Source: Lacisediminimonas profundi (GTDB lineage: Bacteria; Pseudomonadota; Gammaproteobacteria; Burkholderiales; Burkholderiaceae_D). Taken from it: 64,000 nt of DNA. Below, in pieces: positions 25,510 through 34,092 of the stretch. The stretch spans positions 1,178,001 through 1,242,000 of the forward strand of contig NZ_VTTH01000001.1 of assembly GCF_008831265.1 (NCBI RefSeq), read 5' to 3'. A program made the position numbers and the translations under genes. The first letter of the stretch is position 1; the number at the start of each line of letters is the position of its first letter. Under the pieces are notes generated by a model. The model did not search any database. It was not told the origin of the DNA and saw only the letters and a program-made list of their open reading frames with translations.

Positions 25510-26763
25510 ATGGCAGGAACACTTTCCCATCTCCGCGTACTGGACTTGACGCGGGTACTGGCTGGACCATGGAGCACGCAGATGCTGGCCGACCTTGGCG
25601 CCGATGTGATCAAGGTCGAGCGTCCGCTGCTGGGCGACGAGAGCCGGCATTGGGGGCCGCCCTGGGTGCAGGACGGGGAGGGTGGCAGCACCCAGGATTC
25701 CGCATATTTCACCTCGGCCAACCGCAACAAGCGCTCGATCGCGATCGACATTTCGCGGCCCGAAGGCCAGCAACTGGTGCGCGAACTGGCTTTGAATGCC
25801 GATGTGCTGGTGGAAAATTACAAGGTCGGCGACCTGCGCCGCTATGGCCTGTCGTATGAAGACTTGCATGAACTGAATCCGCGCCTGGTCTATTGCTCCG
25901 TGACCGGCTATGGCCAGGACGGCCCCTATGCCGACCGGCCCGGCTATGACTACATTTTCCAGGGCGAAGGCGGCCTGATGAGCATCAATGGCGAGTCCGA
26001 TGACAAGCCAGGCGGCGGTCCGATGAAATCCGCGATCGCCGTGACCGACGTGTTGTCGGGACTGAACGCCACCATCGCCATCCTGGCCGCCATCGAACAT
26101 CGGCGCGAGTCCGGCCGCGGCCAGCACATCGATATCGCTTTGCTGGACACGATCGTGCATTTCGGCGCCAACCAGATCGTCAGTTATTTCACCACGGGCG
26201 AGATACCGCGCCGCTGGGGCAATGAACATCCGAACCTGACGCCTTACCAGCCATTCAGGACCTCTGACGGCCACATCATCATCGGCTGCGGCAATGATGG
26301 CCAGTTCCGCAAGCTGTGCGCCCATATTGGCCGCGACGACCTGTTGGCCGATCCGCGCTTCACAACGGTGGCGGACCGCAACCGTCATCGCGACATCCTG
26401 GTCGGGCAGTTGGCCGATACCTTGTCCCGGCACCCGACCGAGCACTGGCTGCGCGTGCTCGAGACATCGGACGTGCCCAATGGCAGCATCAACACCTACG
26501 ACAAGGTGTTCCAACATCCGCAAGTGGTGCACCGCCAGCTGCGGGTCGACATGCCGCATGCCAAGGGCGGTACGGTCGGCACCGTGCGCAATCCGATCAG
26601 GTTGTCGGAAACGCCAGTCGAATACCGACTTGCGCCACCGCTGCGCGGCCAGCATACCGATGCCATCCTGGCCGAAGTGCTGGGCCTGGACAGCGAGCGG
26701 ATCGCGGCCTTGAGGGCTGCTGGCGCGATCGAAGCATCTGCAACGACGGAAAAGAAGTCATGA
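25510..26763 (+). CDS. CaiB/BaiF (family III) CoA-transferase, copy 1
   Basis: A 417-residue family III CoA-transferase: LRVLDLTRVLAGPWSTQMLADLGADVIKVERP at the N-terminus, NRNKRSIAIDI, LVENYKVGDLRRYGL, and the catalytic Asp in RPGYDYIFQGEGGLMS (about residue 150). It transfers CoA from a donor thioester to a carboxylic acid, forming a mixed anhydride on that Asp. Chosen start ATG 25510 has GGAG 9 bp upstream; ATG 25486 is in frame. It is the first gene of an operon with an acyl-CoA dehydrogenase, so it likely activates the substrate acid imported by the Bug receptor at 29401. Confidence 0.9.
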   Translation: MAGTLSHLRVLDLTRVLAGPWSTQMLADLGADVIKVERPLLGDESRHWGPPWVQDGEGGSTQDSAYFTSANRNKRSIAIDISRPEGQQLVRELALNADVLVENYKVGDLRRYGLSYEDLHELNPRLVYCSVTGYGQDGPYADRPGYDYIFQGEGGLMSINGESDDKPGGGPMKSAIAVTDVLSGLNATIAILAAIEHRRESGRGQHIDIALLDTIVHFGANQIVSYFTTGEIPRRWGNEHPNLTPYQPFRTSDGHIIIGCGNDGQFRKLCAHIGRDDLLADPRFTTVADRNRHRDILVGQLADTLSRHPTEHWLRVLETSDVPNGSINTYDKVFQHPQVVHRQLRVDMPHAKGGTVGTVRNPIRLSETPVEYRLAPPLRGQHTDAILAEVLGLDSERIAALRAAGAIEASATTEKKS

Positions 26764-27953
26764 AAGAAGGCACGAAAGAAGTCATGAAAGAAGTCACGAG
26801 CTATGCATTGAACGACGACCAGCGCCAGATCCAGGACCTGGTGCGACGGGTAGCGCGCGAGCGGGTGGCGGCGCGCGCCGACGAGATCGACCGTAGCGCC
26901 GAGTACCCGCACGACATGTTCGCGCTGCTCAAGGAACTCGGCCTTTTCTCGCTGCCGTTTCCGGAACAATACGGCGGCGCCGGCAGCATGCTGTCCGCCT
27001 GCCTGGCGCTCGAGGAATTCGGCCGGGTCTGCTACAACACGGCCTACCTGTTGCTGGTTCAGTGGGTGCCGTTCGGCGCCATCTTGGCCGGCGGCACGGA
27101 AGAACAGAAAGCGCGCTTGCTGCCTGGCCTGGCCAGTGGCGACCTGCGCGGTGCGTTCTCCACGACCGAGGCGCAAAGCGGTTCTGACGTCAGCGGCATC
27201 CGCACCCGTGCGGTCAAGGTCGACGGCGGCTATCGCATCAACGGCGCCAAGATCTGGTGCACCAATTCCGATATCGCCGACTTCGTGCTGGTCGCTGCCA
27301 AGTATGGCGACGAAGCGGGCAAGCCCGGCAGCAGCGGGATCAGCCTGTTCATCGTCGAGAAGGGCACGCCCGGGTTCGTGGTCGGCCGCAAGGAAGACAA
27401 GATCGGCGCGCGTGGCGTGCCGTCCTGCCCGCTGTTCCTGGATGATGTGTTCGTACCAGACCATAATTTGCTGGGCGGTGGCTTCAAGGTGGTGATGGAG
27501 GCGTTCAACGCCAGCCGTCCCCTGATCGGCGCGCGCGGCGTGGGACTGGCGCAGGGCGCGATCGACCATGCCGTCGAGTATGTAAAGGAACGCAAGGCCT
27601 TCGGCCAGCAGGTCAGCGACTTCCAGGGCGTGCGCTGGATGCTGGCCGACATGACGATACAGACCGAGGCTGCGCGCAACCTGGTGTACCGGGCCGCGGC
27701 GCTGGTCGATGCTGGCGCCTCGCCAGCCGAACTGGCGCCGATGGCAGCCATGGCAAAATGCTTCGCGACTGACACCGCCATGAAAGTGGCGACTGACGCG
27801 GTGCAGCTGTTCGGCGCCGCCGGGATTTCGGCCGAGTACTCGATCAACCGTTACTTCCGCGACGCCAAGGTGCTGCAGATCATCGAGGGCACCAACCAGA
27901 TCCAGCGCAACATCATCGCCAACAGCGTGCTGGGCCGGCAGGCGCGCAAATAA
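26760..27953 (+). CDS. acyl-CoA dehydrogenase
   Basis: A 397-residue FAD acyl-CoA dehydrogenase: N-terminal helical domain (LNDDQRQIQDLVRRVARERVAARADEID), middle beta domain with GAFSTTEAQSGSDVSGIRTRA and GYRINGAKIWCTNSDIADFVLV, and C-terminal helices with KERKAFGQQVSDFQGVRWMLADM and the end signature LQIIEGTNQIQRNII, whose Glu is the catalytic base in most members. ATG 26760 overlaps the CoA-transferase stop. A second ATG at 26784 is preceded by the same AAGAAGTC context, a 24-bp duplication of the start region. It oxidises the CoA thioester made by the upstream enzyme to an enoyl-CoA. Confidence 0.92.
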   Translation: MKEGTKEVMKEVTSYALNDDQRQIQDLVRRVARERVAARADEIDRSAEYPHDMFALLKELGLFSLPFPEQYGGAGSMLSACLALEEFGRVCYNTAYLLLVQWVPFGAILAGGTEEQKARLLPGLASGDLRGAFSTTEAQSGSDVSGIRTRAVKVDGGYRINGAKIWCTNSDIADFVLVAAKYGDEAGKPGSSGISLFIVEKGTPGFVVGRKEDKIGARGVPSCPLFLDDVFVPDHNLLGGGFKVVMEAFNASRPLIGARGVGLAQGAIDHAVEYVKERKAFGQQVSDFQGVRWMLADMTIQTEAARNLVYRAAALVDAGASPAELAPMAAMAKCFATDTAMKVATDAVQLFGAAGISAEYSINRYFRDAKVLQIIEGTNQIQRNIIANSVLGRQARK

Positions 27954-27960
27954 GTCACGT

Positions 27961-27988
27961 CGCACACCGCACACCGCACACCGCATAC
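27961..27988. repeat. 4 x 7-bp tandem repeat
   Basis: Three exact copies of CGCACAC and a fourth with one change (CGCATAC), just after the acyl-CoA dehydrogenase stop. The spacer to the next gene is otherwise A-rich and carries AGGAGAG before the ATG at 28020. Confidence 0.7.
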
Positions 27989-28019
27989 CAAATCAAAACA
28001 AACGAACAGGAGAGAAAAA

Positions 28020-28508
28020 ATGCAATCGACGACACCAGCAAACGACATGCCGACATTGGGCCTGGGCCTCTATTTCGAGGACCTGCCGGTCGGCCGCAAG
28101 TTCAAGACCATCGGGCGCACCGTGATGGACGCCGATATCTGCGCCTTCATCAACGTCATCCACATGACGGAAGTGCTGTTCACCAACATGGAATTCATCA
28201 AGAATGAATCCGACATCAAGGGCCGCCTCGCACCTGGCTCCTTCGTCTACTGCATCGCCGAAGGCTTGCTGGTGCAAGCGACCATGCAGAAAACCGGCTA
28301 CGCCTTCCTCGGCATGGAGCTGAACGTGCACAAGCCGGTATTCGCCGGCGACACGGTGCATGTGGAATGCGAAGTGATCGAATCGCGCGCCTCCAAAAGC
28401 CGTCCCGGCCGCGGGCTGGTGCGCACCTCCAACAAGGTCGTCAACCAGAACGGTGAAGTGGTGCTGAGCTACACGCCGCTGCGCATGGTCAAGGCCCGCA
28501 GCGAATAA
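28020..28508 (+). CDS. MaoC-like (hot-dog fold) hydratase
   Basis: A 162-residue single hot-dog protein: YFEDLPVGRKFKTIGRTVMDADICAFINVIHMTEVLFTN, then KGRLAPGSFVYCIAEGLL and HVECEVIESRASKSRPGRGLVRTSNKVVNQNGEVVLSY. This is the MaoC/R-hydratase layout; the usual NPxH active-site motif appears as N-V-I-H. It would hydrate the enoyl-CoA produced by the preceding dehydrogenase. AGGAGAG precedes the ATG. Some proteins of this subfamily act on branched dicarboxylyl-CoA such as mesaconyl-CoA; that is one possibility only. Confidence 0.82.
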   Translation: MQSTTPANDMPTLGLGLYFEDLPVGRKFKTIGRTVMDADICAFINVIHMTEVLFTNMEFIKNESDIKGRLAPGSFVYCIAEGLLVQATMQKTGYAFLGMELNVHKPVFAGDTVHVECEVIESRASKSRPGRGLVRTSNKVVNQNGEVVLSYTPLRMVKARSE

Positions 28509-28543
28509 GCGACGGAAGGAACAGAGGAGACAGGGAGAACACC

Positions 28544-29311
28544 ATGCAGGGACTGAAAGACAAGGTGGTACTGATTACCGGCGGCGCCGGCGGCATTGGC
28601 GCGGCGCTGTGCCGGCGCTTTGCGGCCGAAGGGTCGGCCGTCGCGATATTCGATCTCAATGCCGAAGCTGCAGCCAAGGTGGCGGCTGAACTGAAGGCGG
28701 GTGGCGCACGCGCTGCCAGCTACGGCGTGGATATCACCGATTACGCCGCGGTGTCGGAAGCGGTGGCAAAAGCGGAATCCGAACTGGGGCCGGTCGACGT
28801 GCTCGTCAATAACGCCGGCTGGGACTACGCCGCGCGCTTCATCGACACCAATCCGGAACTCTGGCAGAAGATCATCTCGATCAACCTGGTCGGGCCGCTG
28901 AACCTGCATCACACCGTGGTCAAGGCCATGGCCGAGCGCGGCCGTGGACGGGTGGTCAACGTGGCTTCCGACGCCGGACGGGTTGGTTCTTCGGGCGAAT
29001 CGGTTTACTCTGCCTGCAAGGGCGGCATCATTTCGTTTTCGAAGACGCTCGCGCGCGAACTGGCGAGGAAGCAGATCAACGTCAACGTGGTCTGCCCCGG
29101 CCCGACCGACACCGCGCTGTTCCGCGACTTTGCCGGCGAAGGCGCCAGCGGCGACAAGCTGCGCTCGGCACTGGAAAAAGCGATTCCGTTCGGGCGCCTG
29201 GGTCAGCCGGGCGATGTGGTGGGAGCGATCTGCTTCCTCGCATCCGACGACGCGGCCTTCATCACCGGACAGGTAATTTCGGTGTCCGGCGGCCTTACCA
29301 TGGCAGGATAA
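28544..29311 (+). CDS. short-chain dehydrogenase/reductase
   Basis: A 255-residue classical SDR: cofactor motif TGGAGGIG (about residues 12-19), NNAG at about 87-90, catalytic Ser in VASDAGRVGSSG, and YSACK with Tyr and Lys at about 150-154; VSGGLTMAG ends the protein in the usual SDR way. Asp in FDLNAE after beta-2 suggests NAD(H). It lies 35 bp after the MaoC-like gene with GGAGA upstream. It fits as the 3-hydroxyacyl-CoA dehydrogenase of this beta-oxidation-like set, completing activation, dehydrogenation, hydration and oxidation. Confidence 0.88.
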   Translation: MQGLKDKVVLITGGAGGIGAALCRRFAAEGSAVAIFDLNAEAAAKVAAELKAGGARAASYGVDITDYAAVSEAVAKAESELGPVDVLVNNAGWDYAARFIDTNPELWQKIISINLVGPLNLHHTVVKAMAERGRGRVVNVASDAGRVGSSGESVYSACKGGIISFSKTLARELARKQINVNVVCPGPTDTALFRDFAGEGASGDKLRSALEKAIPFGRLGQPGDVVGAICFLASDDAAFITGQVISVSGGLTMAG

Positions 29312-29400
29312 GCACAAGAAGGTATCGGCCCTGCGCGTTCCCCCGCGGGAGCGTGCATCCATTCAGCAGACAATAAACAACAAACACAACGGAGATAGGC

Positions 29401-30405
29401 ATGAGCAAAAAATTCAATACCAAGCGCATCAACGCAAGCCGCCGCACCACCTTGTTTGCCGCACTGGCATGCGCGTTTTCAATGGCGCTGCCGGCGCAGG
29501 CGCAAGACGCCTGGCCCAGCAAGCCGATCCGCCTGGTGCTCGGTTTTGCTGCCGGTGGCGGCACCGACGTGATCGCCCGCGGCATTGCCCAAAAGATGGG
29601 CGAATCGCTTGGCACGCAAGTGGTGGTCGACAACAAGCCCGGTGCCAACGGCAATATCGCCAATGAGCTGGTGGCAAAGTCGCCGGCCGACGGTTACACG
29701 CTGGTGTACAACACCTCGTCCATCGTGCTGAGCCCGGCGCTGTACCCCAAGCTCAACTATGACGTGAACCGCGACATGACGCCGGTAGCGCTGACGGCCA
29801 ACCTGCCTATCATCCTGGTGGCGTCGCCCAAGCTGCCGGCCAAGACTGCGCAGGAACTGGTCGCCATGTTGAAAGCCAATCCGGGCAAGATGAATTACGC
29901 ATCCGCGGGCAACGGCAACATCACCCACTTGTCGGCACTGCTGTTCCTGAATTCGATCGGCCTGACCGCGACCCACGTGCCGTACCGGAGCGAGGCACCG
30001 GCGATCACCGACGTGGCCGGCGGCCAGGTCGATTTCTACATGAGCACCGCACCCGGTGCGATCCCGCTGGTCAAGGACAAGCGCGTCAATGCACTGGCAG
30101 TCAGTACCCTGAAGCGCATGGACGCCTTGCCTGAGGTGCCGACCTTGTCCGAGTCGGTGTCCAGGGGGCTGGAACTGGGCGCCTGGTCCGGCATCATGGC
30201 CCCGGCCGGCACCAGTCCGGAAATCATCGCCAAGCTGAACGTGGCGATCAAGGCGGCGCTGACCGACAAGGACCTGGCGGCGAAGTTTGCAGTGCAAGGC
30301 GGCGAGGCGAAGTACATGCCTGCCCAGCAGTACGGCGCCTTCCTCAAGTCCGAACTCGCTCGCTGGGACACGATCGTAAAGAAAAACAATGTGAAGATGG
30401 ACTGA
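29401..30405 (+). CDS. Bug-family periplasmic solute receptor, copy 4
   Basis: A 334-residue receptor: basic n-region, signal peptide ending LPAQAQ-DAWP, KPIRLVLGFAAGGGTDVIARGIAQ (first loop), SPADGYTLVYNTSSIV, and HVPYRSEAPAITDVAGGQVD. ACGGAG precedes the ATG. It stands between the SDR and the second CoA-transferase, so it is probably the uptake or sensing protein for the acid that this operon degrades. Again no TctA/TctB genes are linked; it must share a permease elsewhere or serve as a sensor. Confidence 0.9.
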   Translation: MSKKFNTKRINASRRTTLFAALACAFSMALPAQAQDAWPSKPIRLVLGFAAGGGTDVIARGIAQKMGESLGTQVVVDNKPGANGNIANELVAKSPADGYTLVYNTSSIVLSPALYPKLNYDVNRDMTPVALTANLPIILVASPKLPAKTAQELVAMLKANPGKMNYASAGNGNITHLSALLFLNSIGLTATHVPYRSEAPAITDVAGGQVDFYMSTAPGAIPLVKDKRVNALAVSTLKRMDALPEVPTLSESVSRGLELGAWSGIMAPAGTSPEIIAKLNVAIKAALTDKDLAAKFAVQGGEAKYMPAQQYGAFLKSELARWDTIVKKNNVKMD

Positions 30406-30423
30406 TCCGGAAAGGAGCTCGAT

Positions 30424-31557
30424 GTGGGACCGCTGAAAGGCATACGAATTGTTGAACTGGCCGGAATCGGTCCCTCGCCGATGGCGGCGATGATGCTGGC
30501 CGACCTCGGGGCGACGGTGCTCCGCATCGACCGTACCGAGCCGGTCAAGCTGGGTGTGGAACGGCCGCTGAAATACAACCTGATGCTGCGCAACCGGCAG
30601 ACGATTTCAGCCGACCTGAAAACGCCCGCCGGGCGCGACCTCGTGTTGCGGCTGGTGGAGCAGGCCGACGGTTTGATCGAGGGTTTCCGGCCCGGCGTGA
30701 CCGAACGCCTGGGGCTTGGGCCCGACGACTGCCTGGCGCGCAATCCGCGGCTGGTGTACGGACGCATGACCGGCTGGGGACAGCAGGGACCGCTGTCCCA
30801 CGCGGCAGGTCACGACCTCAATTACATCGCCGTGACCGGCGTGCTGGATGCGATCGGCCGCGACGGGCAGCCGCCCACGCCGCCGCTGAATCTGGTCGGC
30901 GACTATGGTGGCGGCGGGATGTACCTGGCTTTCGGCATGCTGGCCGCCATGCTCGAAGCCCGCAGTTCAGGCAAGGGGCAGGTGGTTGATGCCGCCATCG
31001 TCGACGGCACCGCATCGCTGGGCACCTCGCTGTTCGGCATGCATGCCGCCGGGCTGCTGGCGCCGCGCGGCCAGAACATACTCGATGCCGGCACGCCGTG
31101 GTACGAGGTCTACCAATGTGCTGACGACAAGTGGATCTCGATTGCGCCGATCGAGGGCAAGTTCTACAGCGACCTGGTGCAACGACTCGGGATCGATGCA
31201 TCCGAGCTGGGCCGGCAGAACGAACGTGCCGACTGGCCGCATGCCAGGCAGGTATTCGCCGCGAAATTCCGTACCCGTACCCGCGATGAATGGTGCGCAC
31301 TGCTGGAAGGAACGGACGCCTGCTTCGCACCGGTGATGACGCCAGCCGAGGCGCCATCGCATCCGCACCTTGCGGCACGCAAGACCTTCATCGAAGTCGA
31401 TGGCGTGACGCAGCCGGCGCCGGCGCCACGCTTCTCGCGCACGGAGTGCGATGTGCCTGTCGGGCCGCGTGGCATGACGCCAGAAGGGACGCGGGCAGCG
31501 CTTGAGGATTGGTTGGGGGATGATGCAGGGAAGTGGGGAGGGGCGGCGGGCTTGTGA
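30424..31557 (+). CDS. CaiB/BaiF CoA-transferase, copy 2 (alpha-methylacyl-CoA racemase-like)
   Basis: A 377-residue family III enzyme starting at GTG 30424 after AAAGGAGCTC. LKGIRIVELAGIGPSPMAAMMLADLGATVLRIDR, GRMTGWGQQGPLSHAAGHDLNYIAVTGVL and the overall length resemble alpha-methylacyl-CoA racemase more than CoA-transferases: the AGHD-NYIA segment carries the Asp of the racemase active site, and HAAGH supplies His. A racemase would allow both epimers of a 2-methyl-branched CoA ester to enter the upstream dehydrogenase. A true CoA-transferase remains possible. Confidence 0.85.
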   Translation: MGPLKGIRIVELAGIGPSPMAAMMLADLGATVLRIDRTEPVKLGVERPLKYNLMLRNRQTISADLKTPAGRDLVLRLVEQADGLIEGFRPGVTERLGLGPDDCLARNPRLVYGRMTGWGQQGPLSHAAGHDLNYIAVTGVLDAIGRDGQPPTPPLNLVGDYGGGGMYLAFGMLAAMLEARSSGKGQVVDAAIVDGTASLGTSLFGMHAAGLLAPRGQNILDAGTPWYEVYQCADDKWISIAPIEGKFYSDLVQRLGIDASELGRQNERADWPHARQVFAAKFRTRTRDEWCALLEGTDACFAPVMTPAEAPSHPHLAARKTFIEVDGVTQPAPAPRFSRTECDVPVGPRGMTPEGTRAALEDWLGDDAGKWGGAAGL

Positions 31558-31593
31558 TGGTTACATCTGATTTAAAGCGTTGACTTGCGAACC

Positions 31594-31635
31594 CCACGAA
31601 CGCTCCTTCCCTTTCAAGGGAAGGAGCGTTCGTGG
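31594..31635. repeat. dispersed palindromic element, copy C (perfect 42-bp palindrome)
   Basis: Two perfect 20-bp arms (left arm begins CCACGAACGCTCCTTCC, 31594-31613; right arm 31616-31635) around TC. It is the most complete copy of the family, with AGCGTTGACTTGCG upstream and CCTGCGTCGG downstream. It sits between the convergent racemase-like and IclR genes, where the RNA hairpin could also end both transcripts. Confidence 0.85.
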
Positions 31636-31704
31636 CCTGCGTCGGTCTGCGCTTTCAGTCAGGATATCGGTATTGATCACCTTGCCCAGCAAGAAACACC
31701 GTAG

Positions 31705-32520
31705 TCACCCCCGCACATCCCGCAACGCCACCGACATCTTCCCCGTCACTTCGCGAATCAACTCCTTCAGCCGCGGCAACTCCTGCTGGCAGCGGTCGGT
31801 CGGGCCGGCGATCAGCAGGCAATGGGTAGCAGTTCCATCGGCAAGCAGGATCGGTGCCGCGATGCCGGCTGCACCCGGCACCGATTCGCCGATGCTGACC
31901 GCCACGCCTTCTTCGCGTATGCGCTTCAGTTCCTGCCGCAGCCATGTCTTGTCGATCACTTCGCCGGTGACCGGTTGCACCATCTTCGTGGACTTGATGT
32001 ACTGCTCGCGCCACGCCTCGTCCTGGAACGCCAGCAGCACGCGGCCGGCTGATGATACGAACAGCGGCCGCACGGTGCCGGCCGGCACCGCGTAGCGCAC
32101 CGCCGCCCGGCTCTCGACCATTTCCAGATAGGTGACCTGCAGCGTGCTGCGATCGAGCGCGACCAGGTAGACAGTCTCGCCGCCGCGCATCATCAGGTCT
32201 TCCATGTAGTGCCGGACCACCTTGGGGAATGACTGCGAGGCCATGATGTCGGCCGACAGCTGGAAGATCGCATGGCCCAGGCCATAGCGGCCTTCGGCAT
32301 GTTCCAGGTAGCCGTTTGCGACCAGCGGCCGCAACAGCGCCAGCAGGCTGCTCTTCGGACAGGCGAGGGCGCTGCTCAATTCGGCCAGCGTCATGCCATC
32401 CGCCGACTTGGCGATGGCATCGAACAGATTGAGCACCCGCATCAGCGAGCGCGGGCCGGCGGCGTTGTCGGGCGCTTCTTCGATGCTCGTTGCCGGGGAT
32501 TTTTTCTGGATGGACTTCAT
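31705..32520 (-). CDS. IclR-family transcriptional regulator
   Basis: A 271-residue regulator: winged HTH at about residues 20-85 (RSLMRVLNLFDAIAKSADGMTLAELSSALACPKSSLLALLRPLVANGYL) and an IclR effector domain (about 95-265: GGETVYLVALDRSTLQVTYLEMVESRAAVRY ... GESVPGAAGIAAPI). The start is ATG at 32520, because a much longer open frame upstream would add non-IclR sequence and run through the divergent glycosyltransferase gene. It faces the catabolic operon 25510-31557 and is its likely regulator; IclR proteins often respond to aromatic or short organic acids. Confidence 0.92.
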   Translation of the reverse strand: MKSIQKKSPATSIEEAPDNAAGPRSLMRVLNLFDAIAKSADGMTLAELSSALACPKSSLLALLRPLVANGYLEHAEGRYGLGHAIFQLSADIMASQSFPKVVRHYMEDLMMRGGETVYLVALDRSTLQVTYLEMVESRAAVRYAVPAGTVRPLFVSSAGRVLLAFQDEAWREQYIKSTKMVQPVTGEVIDKTWLRQELKRIREEGVAVSIGESVPGAAGIAAPILLADGTATHCLLIAGPTDRCQQELPRLKELIREVTGKMSVALRDVRG

Positions 32521-32627
32521 GGAGGGGCGCGAGCTTGGGTCTGGGTCTGGGGCTGGGCAGGGTGATTGCTGTGGGCAAGGGAAGCACCGGAAAACGGGTG
32601 ACGTGAACTGCGTCTGCTCGCCTTGCA

Positions 32628-32641
32628 CTGCAAGCTTGCAG
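32628..32641. promoter_or_regulatory. 14-bp palindrome in the IclR/glycosyltransferase divergent region
   Basis: CTGCAAGCTTGCAG is perfectly symmetrical and lies 108 bp upstream of the IclR start and 99 bp upstream of the glycosyltransferase start. Candidate operator, for example for IclR autoregulation; position is the only support. Confidence 0.35.
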
Positions 32642-32739
32642 GTGCAGGCGATGATACCAGAGCGAGGCTGTTGCGGATGTGCCGCAGCGGCACGAATCGA
32701 CGCATAATCTGCGCTTTGCCGATCACCTCGAATCCGTTC

Positions 32740-33984
32740 ATGCGCATCCTGTTCATTCACCAGAACTTCCCGGGTCAGTTCAAGCATCTCGCGCCCGCGC
32801 TTGTGCGCGATGGGCACGAGGTGGTCGCCATCAGCAACCGCGACGGCAGCCCGCAGTCGTGGCATGGCGTGCGCATTCTCACCTACCGCCATGAACGTCC
32901 GACGGCAAAGGACATTCATCCCTGGCTGGCCGATTTCGAACCGAAAGTGATACGCGGCGAAGCGGTGTTCAGGCTGGCCCTGCAGTTGAAGCAGAGCGGG
33001 TTCGTGCCGGATGTCGTGGTTGCCCATCCTGGCTGGGGCGAAAGCATGTTCGTCAAACAGGTATGGCCGGATGCGCGGCTGGGCGTGTACAGCGAGTTCT
33101 ATTACAACACCATCGGCAACGACGTCGGCTTCGATCCCGAATTTCCGGTCGACCTGACGCAGGCTGGCTGCCGCATCGCGCTCAAGAACCTGGGCAACCT
33201 GGTCAATTTCCAGATTGTCGATGCCGGGCTGGCGCCGACCCGGTGGCAGGCCAGCACCTTCCCCTTGCCGTTCCGCGAGCGCATCAGCGTAGTCCACGAC
33301 GGCATCAACACCGATGCCATCCGGCCAAACCCCGCGGCGCGGCTGACCCTGACCGGCGCCAATGGCCGGGAGCTGGTACTGGACAAGAGCGCCGAAGTGG
33401 TGACCTTCGTCAACCGCAACCTGGAGCCCTATCGCGGGTACCACGTTTTCGTGCGGACGTTGCCGGCGCTGCTGAAGCGGCGCCCGAACCTGCATGTGCT
33501 GATCGTCGGCGGCGACGAGGTCAGCTATGGCGACCGGCCGCCGGCCGGCAAGAGCTGGCGCGACCTGTTCTATTCCGAAGTGGTCGGGCAGCTCACGGCT
33601 GAGGAAAGGGCGCGCGTGCATTTCCTGGGCAATGTCGCCTATCCGAACTTCATCGAGATGCTGCAGTTGTCAACTGTGCATGTTTACCTGACCTATCCGT
33701 TCGTGCTGAGCTGGAGCTTGCTGGAGGCAATGAGCGCCGGCTGCGCCATTGTGGCCAGCGATACGCCGCCGGTCGCCGAGGTGATCGAGCACGGCAAGAC
33801 CGGCATGCTGACCGGCTTCTTCGACCGCGAAGCACTGGCCGAGCGGATCTGCGCCTTGCTGGATCATCCGGCCGATCGGGAGCGGCTTGGCAGCGCCGCG
33901 CGCCAGTTCGTGGCGCAGGAATACGATCTTCAGCGGGTTTGCCTGCCCCGGCAAAAGGCATGGATAGCCGCGCTGGCGGGCTGA
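32740..33984 (+). CDS. glycosyltransferase family 4 protein
   Basis: A 414-residue GT-B fold enzyme: N-terminal acceptor domain starting MRILFIHQNFPGQFKHLAPALVRDGHEV, and donor domain with LIVGGDEVSYGDRPP, RVHFLGNVAYPNFIEMLQLSTVHVYLTYPFVLSWSLLEAMSAGCAIVAS, where the S-x2-E(x7) helix binds the nucleotide sugar. The ATG at 32740 is used although an open frame extends upstream. It ends 224 bp before the giant adhesin gene, same strand. Glycosylation of the adhesin or of a surface glycan it binds is an attractive but unproven role; there are no other glycan genes beside it. Confidence 0.85.
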   Translation: MRILFIHQNFPGQFKHLAPALVRDGHEVVAISNRDGSPQSWHGVRILTYRHERPTAKDIHPWLADFEPKVIRGEAVFRLALQLKQSGFVPDVVVAHPGWGESMFVKQVWPDARLGVYSEFYYNTIGNDVGFDPEFPVDLTQAGCRIALKNLGNLVNFQIVDAGLAPTRWQASTFPLPFRERISVVHDGINTDAIRPNPAARLTLTGANGRELVLDKSAEVVTFVNRNLEPYRGYHVFVRTLPALLKRRPNLHVLIVGGDEVSYGDRPPAGKSWRDLFYSEVVGQLTAEERARVHFLGNVAYPNFIEMLQLSTVHVYLTYPFVLSWSLLEAMSAGCAIVASDTPPVAEVIEHGKTGMLTGFFDREALAERICALLDHPADRERLGSAARQFVAQEYDLQRVCLPRQKAWIAALAG

Positions 33985-34077
33985 AACGCAAAATAGTTGC
34001 CGTTCGGTAATCGAAAAAATGTAACAGTCAATTGTTTTTTGGAAAGTTGCGTGCAATCATCGTAACGAATGTAAGAA

Positions 34078-34092
34078 AAGGTAAATTACCTT
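34078..34092 (+). promoter_or_regulatory. palindrome in the adhesin promoter region
   Basis: AAGGTAA-A-TTACCTT is a perfect 7-bp inverted repeat 117 bp upstream of the adhesin ATG, within an AT-rich spacer (33985-34208) much poorer in GC than its surroundings. GAGGAG at 34196-34201 is the ribosome-binding site, 7 bp from the ATG. Candidate regulator site controlling the adhesin operon. Confidence 0.4.

Noticed and set aside
26316-26759. Upstream extension of the acyl-CoA dehydrogenase frame
   Set aside because: It overlaps the CoA-transferase gene in another frame and encodes Arg/Pro-rich shadow sequence; the family N-terminus begins at 26760 or 26784.
31705-33621. Extension of the IclR frame to 638 residues
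   Set aside because: The added part has no IclR character and lies fully antisense to the well-supported glycosyltransferase gene; the ATG at 32520 gives a normal-length regulator.
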